Source: DASYKS01 sp031404815
Lineage (GTDB): Bacteria > Acidobacteriota > Thermoanaerobaculia > Multivoradales > UBA5704
DNA: 64,000 nucleotides
Assembly (NCBI GenBank): GCA_031404815.1
Contig: JANNIH010000076.1
Location: 1-64,000 of the forward strand
Direction of reading: 5' to 3'
Shown: positions 59,119 through 64,000 of the stretch, one piece after another
How the letters are laid out: the number at the start of each line of letters is the position of its first letter
Numbering within the stretch: position 1 is the first letter of the stretch
Program-made: the position numbers and the translations under genes
Notes under the pieces: generated by a model
The model's database searches: none
What the model was told of the DNA's origin: nothing
The model's input: the letters and a program-made list of their open reading frames with translations, nothing else

Positions 59119-60518
59119 GCTTCGCCCAGTTCGCCGACCTCTCGCGCATCCATTTTGTCGGGATCGGCGGCGCCGGCATGAGCGGCATCGCCGAGATTCT
59201 GCTCGAGTACGACCTCGAGGTTTCGGGTAGCGATCAGGCCGCGGGCGAGGCGACCGAGCGCTTGGCGTCCCTCGGCGCGGTGATCCGCATCGGTCATGCT
59301 CCCGAAAACATCGAGCGCGCGGACGTGGTCGTCGTCTCGTCCGCGGTTCCTGAGGCGAACCCGGAAATTCGCGAAGCGCGCCGCCGGGGCATTCCGGTGG
59401 TTCGGCGTGCCGAGATGCTCGCCGAACTGATGCGTTTGAAGTACGGCATCGCGATCGCCGGCACCCACGGCAAGACGACCACCACCTCGCTGGTCGGCCA
59501 TGTCCTCACCGAAGCGGCACTCGATCCGACCGTGATCGTCGGCGGCCGGGTTCGTGTGCTCGGTACCGGAGCGCGCCTCGGCCACAGCCAGTACCTGGTC
59601 GCCGAGGCGGACGAGTACGACCGCAGTTTCCTCACCCTGGCGCCGATCATCGCGGTGCTCACCAATATCGACCGCGATCATCTGGACACCTACGGCACGA
59701 TGGAGGCGATCCTCGACGCCTTCGTCTCGTTCGCGAACCGGGTGCCGTTCTTCGGCCGGGTGCTGGTCTGCCTGGACGATGTCAACGTGCAGACCATCCT
59801 GCCCCGGATCGCGGAGCGGCGGATCATCACCTACGGCTTTGCTCCGCAGGCCGATCTGGCCGCGGTCGACCTGGAGTCGACTGCCTTGGGCGTCCGGTTC
59901 GGCGTGCGCAGTCGCGAGCGCGGCCTGCTCGGCTCGATCGAGTTGCCGATGCCCGGTCGCCACAATGTTCAAAACGCGCTCGCGGCGATCGGTGTCGGGC
60001 TCGTGCTCCGCCTGGAGTTTGCGGCGATCGCTGCCGCGCTCACCTCGTTCAAAGGGGTTCATCGGCGCTTCGAGACGATCGGAACCTGGCGCGGCGCCAC
60101 GGTGGTGGACGACTACGCGCACCACCCGACGGAGGTTGCGGCGACCCTCGAAGCGGCGCGCCAGAGCTTCCCGCGGGGCAAGGTCCACGCGGTGTTCCAG
60201 CCGCACCTCTATTCGCGCACCCAGGACCAGGCCGAGGCGTTCGGTCGCGCACTATTGGGTGCCGATCGAGCACTGGTCACCGACATCTACGCCTCGCGCG
60301 AGCAACCGATCCCGGGCCTGACGGCTGAGAAAGTGGTCGAAGAAGCGGTCAAGAGCGGCCATCGCAACGTCGTCTACTGCCCTTCCTGGCGCGACGCGGC
60401 GGCCCTCCTCGCAGCCGAGATCAGCCCGGGCGACCTGGTGCTCACTCTGGGTGCGGGCGACATTTACAAATTGGGCCTCTTGTTGGTCGACGCGAACGCT
60501 CCGGAGGGTGGGTCATGA
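59115..60518 (+). CDS. murC: UDP-MurNAc:L-alanine ligase MurC
   Basis: A 467-residue Mur ligase. ATG at 59115 overlaps the murG stop and has GGGAGGGG before it. HFVGIGGAGMSGIAEIL near the start, the ATP loop GTHGKTTTTSL near residue 115, EADEYDRSFL, DDYAHHPTEV and FQPHLYSRT are MurC motifs. It adds L-alanine, the first stem amino acid. Confidence 0.97.
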   Translation: MSFAQFADLSRIHFVGIGGAGMSGIAEILLEYDLEVSGSDQAAGEATERLASLGAVIRIGHAPENIERADVVVVSSAVPEANPEIREARRRGIPVVRRAEMLAELMRLKYGIAIAGTHGKTTTTSLVGHVLTEAALDPTVIVGGRVRVLGTGARLGHSQYLVAEADEYDRSFLTLAPIIAVLTNIDRDHLDTYGTMEAILDAFVSFANRVPFFGRVLVCLDDVNVQTILPRIAERRIITYGFAPQADLAAVDLESTALGVRFGVRSRERGLLGSIELPMPGRHNVQNALAAIGVGLVLRLEFAAIAAALTSFKGVHRRFETIGTWRGATVVDDYAHHPTEVAATLEAARQSFPRGKVHAVFQPHLYSRTQDQAEAFGRALLGADRALVTDIYASREQPIPGLTAEKVVEEAVKSGHRNVVYCPSWRDAAALLAAEISPGDLVLTLGAGDIYKLGLLLVDANAPEGGS

Positions 60519-61465
60519 AGCCGGACGGCCCGCCGGGGCGCTTCGAGACCGTCGGCGCGGTCGGCGAAAGCGATGGGCCCGGCGGTGCTTCGGCCGGAGC
60601 CACGGTGATTCCGTTTCGGCGCTCGCAGGGTCCGCCGCGGCGCAAGCGGCAGAGTCTCTGGCGCAAGCTGATGCGGCCGCTCGGTACGGCCATAGGCATT
60701 CTCGGCGTGCCGCTCGTCAGTGGGATTTGGGTGGCGAATGCGCCGCAGTTTGCGCTGCGCGAGATCGCGATCGAAGGTGCCGGGCGGGTGAGCGACGTTT
60801 GGATCCGCGACCAGCTCGCGCCGCTCTTGGGGCGCAACCTGCCGCTTCTGCCGCTCGCCGCCGCGGCCGAGCGCTTGTCTCGCCACCCTTGGCTCGATTC
60901 GTTGGAGATCGCCAAGGAGCTGCCCGGCCGGCTGCGCGTGCGGGTGGCCGAAAAGAAACCGGCCGTCTTCCTGCGCAGCGGCGGGCGTCTGTTCTGGGCC
61001 GACGCCACCGGAAAACCGATCGCGCCGCTCTCGGGAGCGGAGGCGGTGGCCGAGAACGCCCGCCTGCGCGCCATCGCGCTCCCGGACGGTGCGCCCCGAG
61101 GTTTTCTGGTGGTCAGTTTCGCGACTCCGGTTCCAAACGGCGTCGCCCGTGCGATGGGGGTCGCCGCCGACCTCGGCCGCGCGAACCCTGACTGGGCGGC
61201 TCGGCTGGAAGAGATCGAAGTGTTGGGAGAAGAGGATTTCCGTCTGCGCATCGGCGTGCTGCCGTTTCCGCTCCTGGTCCGCGACGGCGATGTGATCGAC
61301 AAGGTCCACCGATTGGAGACGCTGCTGCCCCGGCTCGCGGAGATGTACTCCGCACTCGACGCCGTGGACCTACGCTTCTCTCATCGGATCGTTGTGCAAC
61401 CTGCGGCAGAAGGCGCGTCGGCCGGCGCGCGCTTGGGCGAAGCCGTTTCGAGATTGGCAAGCTAG
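60515..61465 (+). CDS. ftsQ: Cell division protein FtsQ
   Basis: A 316-residue bitopic protein with a basic cytoplasmic start (RRKRQSLWRKLMRP), one helix (GTAIGILGVPLVSGIWV) and a POTRA domain (FALREIAIEGAGRVSDV). The rest is the FtsQ beta domain (WLDSLEIAKELPGRLRVRVAEKKP). ATG at 60515 overlaps murC. It links FtsL/FtsB to the divisome. murB and ddl, often found between murC and ftsQ, are missing here. Confidence 0.92.
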   Translation: MKPDGPPGRFETVGAVGESDGPGGASAGATVIPFRRSQGPPRRKRQSLWRKLMRPLGTAIGILGVPLVSGIWVANAPQFALREIAIEGAGRVSDVWIRDQLAPLLGRNLPLLPLAAAAERLSRHPWLDSLEIAKELPGRLRVRVAEKKPAVFLRSGGRLFWADATGKPIAPLSGAEAVAENARLRAIALPDGAPRGFLVVSFATPVPNGVARAMGVAADLGRANPDWAARLEEIEVLGEEDFRLRIGVLPFPLLVRDGDVIDKVHRLETLLPRLAEMYSALDAVDLRFSHRIVVQPAAEGASAGARLGEAVSRLAS

Positions 61466-61477
61466 AGGGTCGGGCCT

Positions 61478-62722
61478 ATGGCGAAACCGGAACCATATTT
61501 CGTAGCGATCGATATCGGGTCGTCCAAGGTGGGCGTGCTGATCGGCCAGCGCGACGGCAAGGGCGGCCTGGAAGTGGTGGGCAAGGGCCTGGCGCCCAAT
61601 CGTGGCACGCGCAAAGGAAACATCGTCAACGTCGAGGCGACGGTCGAAGCGCTCAAGGCGGCGAGCGAAGAGGCCGAGGTGATGGCCGGGCAGGAGATCT
61701 CGCGCGCCTATGTGGGCATCTCCGGAGCCGACATCCGGAGCGTCAACGCGCGCGGCATGGTCTCGGTGGCGCGCAAGGATCGCGAGATCGCCCGCCCGGA
61801 CATTGCGCGGGTGTTGGAGGCCGCCAAGTCCGCGGCTCTGCCGTCCGACCGCGAGATCCTGCACGCGATACCGCAGGAGTTCCTGGTCGACGAGCAGGGT
61901 GGAATCGGCGATCCGCTCGGCATGCTGGGCAGTCGCCTGGAGGTGATGGTGCATCTGGTCACCGGCAACATCACGCGCTCCAAAACCTTGCTGACCTGCG
62001 TCAATCGGGCCGGTATCGAAGTGATCGAAATGGTTTTCGAGCCGCTGGCGACCGTCGAGGCGGTGCTTACCCCCGACGAGCGTGAGCTCGGCTCGTTGCT
62101 GATCGACATCGGCGCCGGAACTACCGAGTACGCGCTGTTTGCCGACGGCGAGATCCAGTACAGCGCGGTGGCGCCGATCGGTGCGGGGCACTTCACCAAC
62201 GACATCGCGATGGTTCTGCGCACACCGTTCGCCGAAGCGGAGAAGATCAAAGTGAAGCACGGCTGTTGCATGGCGAGTATGGTCACCGACGACGAGGGAA
62301 TCTCGGTACCCACGGTGGCCGGCGGCTCGTCGCGCGTGGTGCCGCGACGCGAGCTGTGCGAGATCCTGCAACCGCGGGCCGAGGAGCTGTTCGGCTTGTT
62401 ACGCGAAGACCTGATGCGCCACGCTTCGGAGGACAGCCTGCGCGGTGGCGTGGTGTTGACCGGTGGCGGAGCGCAGCTCGACGGCCTGCTCGAATTGACC
62501 GAGCAGATGTTCGACGCCGGGGTCCGCTACGGTCTGCCGCGCGGCCTCGGTGGGCTGGTCGATGTGATCAGCAATCCGAGCTGGTCGACCGCTTCGGGTC
62601 TCTTGCTCTACGGCCTGGCGGCCGAGGATTCGCGGCAAGGCCGGACCCACCACAAGAAAACGGGCTGGAGCGTGCGCGGTGTGATGGGCAGCTTGCGCGG
62701 CATGTTCTCGGATCTGCTCTAA
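61478..62722 (+). CDS. ftsA: Cell division protein FtsA
   Basis: A 414-residue actin-like ATPase. FVAIDIGSSKVGVLIG (phosphate 1), the 1C domain around ADIRSVNARGMVSVA, LLIDIGAGTTEYALF (phosphate 2) and GGVVLTGGGAQLDGL are FtsA motifs. The C-terminal amphipathic helix VRGVMGSLRGMFSDLL is the membrane-targeting sequence that tethers FtsZ. It is 12 bp after ftsQ. Confidence 0.96.
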   Translation: MAKPEPYFVAIDIGSSKVGVLIGQRDGKGGLEVVGKGLAPNRGTRKGNIVNVEATVEALKAASEEAEVMAGQEISRAYVGISGADIRSVNARGMVSVARKDREIARPDIARVLEAAKSAALPSDREILHAIPQEFLVDEQGGIGDPLGMLGSRLEVMVHLVTGNITRSKTLLTCVNRAGIEVIEMVFEPLATVEAVLTPDERELGSLLIDIGAGTTEYALFADGEIQYSAVAPIGAGHFTNDIAMVLRTPFAEAEKIKVKHGCCMASMVTDDEGISVPTVAGGSSRVVPRRELCEILQPRAEELFGLLREDLMRHASEDSLRGGVVLTGGGAQLDGLLELTEQMFDAGVRYGLPRGLGGLVDVISNPSWSTASGLLLYGLAAEDSRQGRTHHKKTGWSVRGVMGSLRGMFSDLL

Positions 62723-62785
62723 GCATACGGCATCGAATCGAACGGAAAAGAAACGCAGCGAAAAATCGAACCAAGGGGGTAACGC

Positions 62786-64000
62786 ATGATTCTCTTCGAC
62801 GACCAGGATGCAGCGAACGAGGAGCTCGAGCCGATCATGGCGCCGAGCCTCGACATCGTTCCCGCTCGGATCAAGGTCATCGGTGTCGGCGGCGGCGGCG
62901 GCAACGCAGTCAACCGGATGATCGATGCCAATTTGCGCGGCATCGAGTTCATCGCCGCCAACACCGATTTGCAGGCGCTCGCCAAGTGCCGCGCGCGGAC
63001 CAAGATCCAGCTCGGCACGCTGTTGACCAAGGGGCTCGGCGCGGGTGCCGATCCGGAGGTCGGCAGGAAGTCGGCGCTCGAAGACACCGAGCGGATTCTC
63101 GAAGTGCTCGAAGGCGCCGACATGGTCTTCCTCACCGCGGGTCTGGGCGGTGGTACGGGGACCGGCGCGGTGCCGATTCTCGCCTCGCTCGCGGCCGAGA
63201 TCGGCGCGCTCACGGTCGCGATCGTGACCAAGCCGTTCGGCTTCGAAGGGCGCCGCCGGATGCAGCTCGCCGAGCGCGGCATCGAAGAGCTGCGCGCGTC
63301 GGTCGATACGCTGATCACGATTCCGAACGAGCGCCTGCTCAACTTCGTCGAGCGCGGCACGCCGCTCACCGAAGCGTTCCGGATCGCGGATGACGTGCTC
63401 CGCCAGGCGGTTCAGGGGATCAGCGATCTGATCACGGTGCCGGGCGAGATCAACGTCGACTTCGCCGACGTGCGCACGATCATGACCGGTATGGGTATGG
63501 CCCTGATGGGTACCGGTGTGGCCCGCGGCGAAAGCCGGGCGATCGAAGCGGCGCAGCGCGCGGTCTCTTCGCCGCTGCTCGAAGAGACCTCGATCCAGGG
63601 CGCCAAGGGGGTGTTGATCAACATCACCGGCGGCCACGACCTCACCCTCCACGAGGTCGCGGAAGCGGCCCGGATCATTCAGGAAGCGGTCGATCCGGAC
63701 GCCAACATCATTTCCGGTATGGTGATCGATCCAACCCTTGACGACGCGATGAAGGTCACCGTCATCGCGACCGGTTTCGATCGGGTCGAGGGGTTGCGCT
63801 CCCGCGCGACGATGTCGCTCGGCGCTCATCGACCGATGGCGGTTCCGCCCCAGAACCTCAGTTCCTTCGCTCCCACTTTCGTACCGGCGCCGAGCCTCGC
63901 CGCGGCGCCGATCTTCGAAAAGCCCGAGCCGGAACCGGAGCTCGACGTACCGTTCTACCGCAAAGTGATCGCCCAAGGCCGGGGTGAAGACCCGGGTGGT
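62786..64000 (+). CDS. ftsZ: Cell division GTPase FtsZ (3' end outside window)
   Basis: 405 codons are visible from the ATG at 62786 (AAGGGGGT upstream), with no stop before the window ends. IKVIGVGGGGGNAVNRMI is the nucleotide-binding start, LGGGTGTGAVP near residue 120 is the tubulin signature, and FADVRTIM and NIISGMVID follow. After about residue 340 a variable linker begins. A normal C-terminal FtsA-binding peptide would lie beyond base 64000. The 63-bp gap after ftsA is the largest since rsmH, so an extra promoter may lie there. Confidence 0.97.
   Translation, partial: MILFDDQDAANEELEPIMAPSLDIVPARIKVIGVGGGGGNAVNRMIDANLRGIEFIAANTDLQALAKCRARTKIQLGTLLTKGLGAGADPEVGRKSALEDTERILEVLEGADMVFLTAGLGGGTGTGAVPILASLAAEIGALTVAIVTKPFGFEGRRRMQLAERGIEELRASVDTLITIPNERLLNFVERGTPLTEAFRIADDVLRQAVQGISDLITVPGEINVDFADVRTIMTGMGMALMGTGVARGESRAIEAAQRAVSSPLLEETSIQGAKGVLINITGGHDLTLHEVAEAARIIQEAVDPDANIISGMVIDPTLDDAMKVTVIATGFDRVEGLRSRATMSLGAHRPMAVPPQNLSSFAPTFVPAPSLAAAPIFEKPEPEPELDVPFYRKVIAQGRGEDPGG

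Noticed and set aside
62399..63976. A 525-codon minus-strand open frame opposite ftsA and ftsZ
   Set aside because: It overlaps two highly conserved genes and has no recognisable domain.

Overview
High-GC chromosomal DNA (about 65-70% G+C by eye) from a Gram-negative bacterium. The envelope evidence is a TorF-like beta-barrel protein, RseP, an MsbA-like exporter and several secreted proteins. The MurE ligase carries the DNPR motif, which points to meso-diaminopimelate peptidoglycan. Complete bacillithiol genes (bshA, bshB1, bshC), a system I cytochrome c maturation cluster and an SspB adaptor occur together. This would fit Acidobacteriota or a nearby phylum, but no rRNA is present and the assignment is inference.

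Layout. 1-1772: 3' part of an IS21-family element (istA end, istB, accessory ORF). 1775-6381: three minus-strand genes (DUF559 nuclease, SUMF1-domain membrane protein, GT-C-like membrane protein) separated by copies of a short GC-rich dispersed repeat, with a 21-bp-period inverted array in the middle. 6404-11209: minus-strand operon ccmA-ccmB-ccmC-ccmD-ccmE-ccmF for cytochrome c maturation, with a Cys-type CcmE. 11307-23797: SWIM/SNF2 helicase, secreted phosphodiesterase, membrane glycosyltransferase-like protein, aminobutyraldehyde dehydrogenase, porin-like protein, a lower-GC dinD gene and smpB. 23909-28212: HEAT-cyclophilin lipoprotein, SspB, YidD and three small membrane proteins. 28473-33207: probable operon Cys-rich secreted protein - methyltransferase - bshC - bshB1 - bshA. 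33332-39985: RNase PH, PhyH-family oxygenase, methyltransferase, ABC exporter, cysteine-less thioredoxin-fold protein, RseP. 40039-41453: a second copy of the 21-bp array, a truncated SUMF1 gene and another dispersed repeat. 41509-44132: znuA-znuC-znuB metal uptake operon. 44191-47382: secreted gluzincin peptidase, a small unknown gene and a third, unrelated 21-bp array. 47641-64000: the division and cell wall (dcw) operon mraZ-rsmH-ftsL-ftsI-murE-murF-mraY-murD-ftsW-murG-murC-ftsQ-ftsA-ftsZ, mostly with overlapping start and stop codons, preceded by a probable MraZ operator. ftsZ runs off the window.

Most genes are ordinary housekeeping functions. The unusual content is in the repeats: two copies of a palindromic array built of 21-bp units, a third array of the same period but different sequence, and a dispersed repeat that brackets single genes and supplies their stop codons. 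I know of no described system that matches these arrays, but that is not evidence of novelty without a search.
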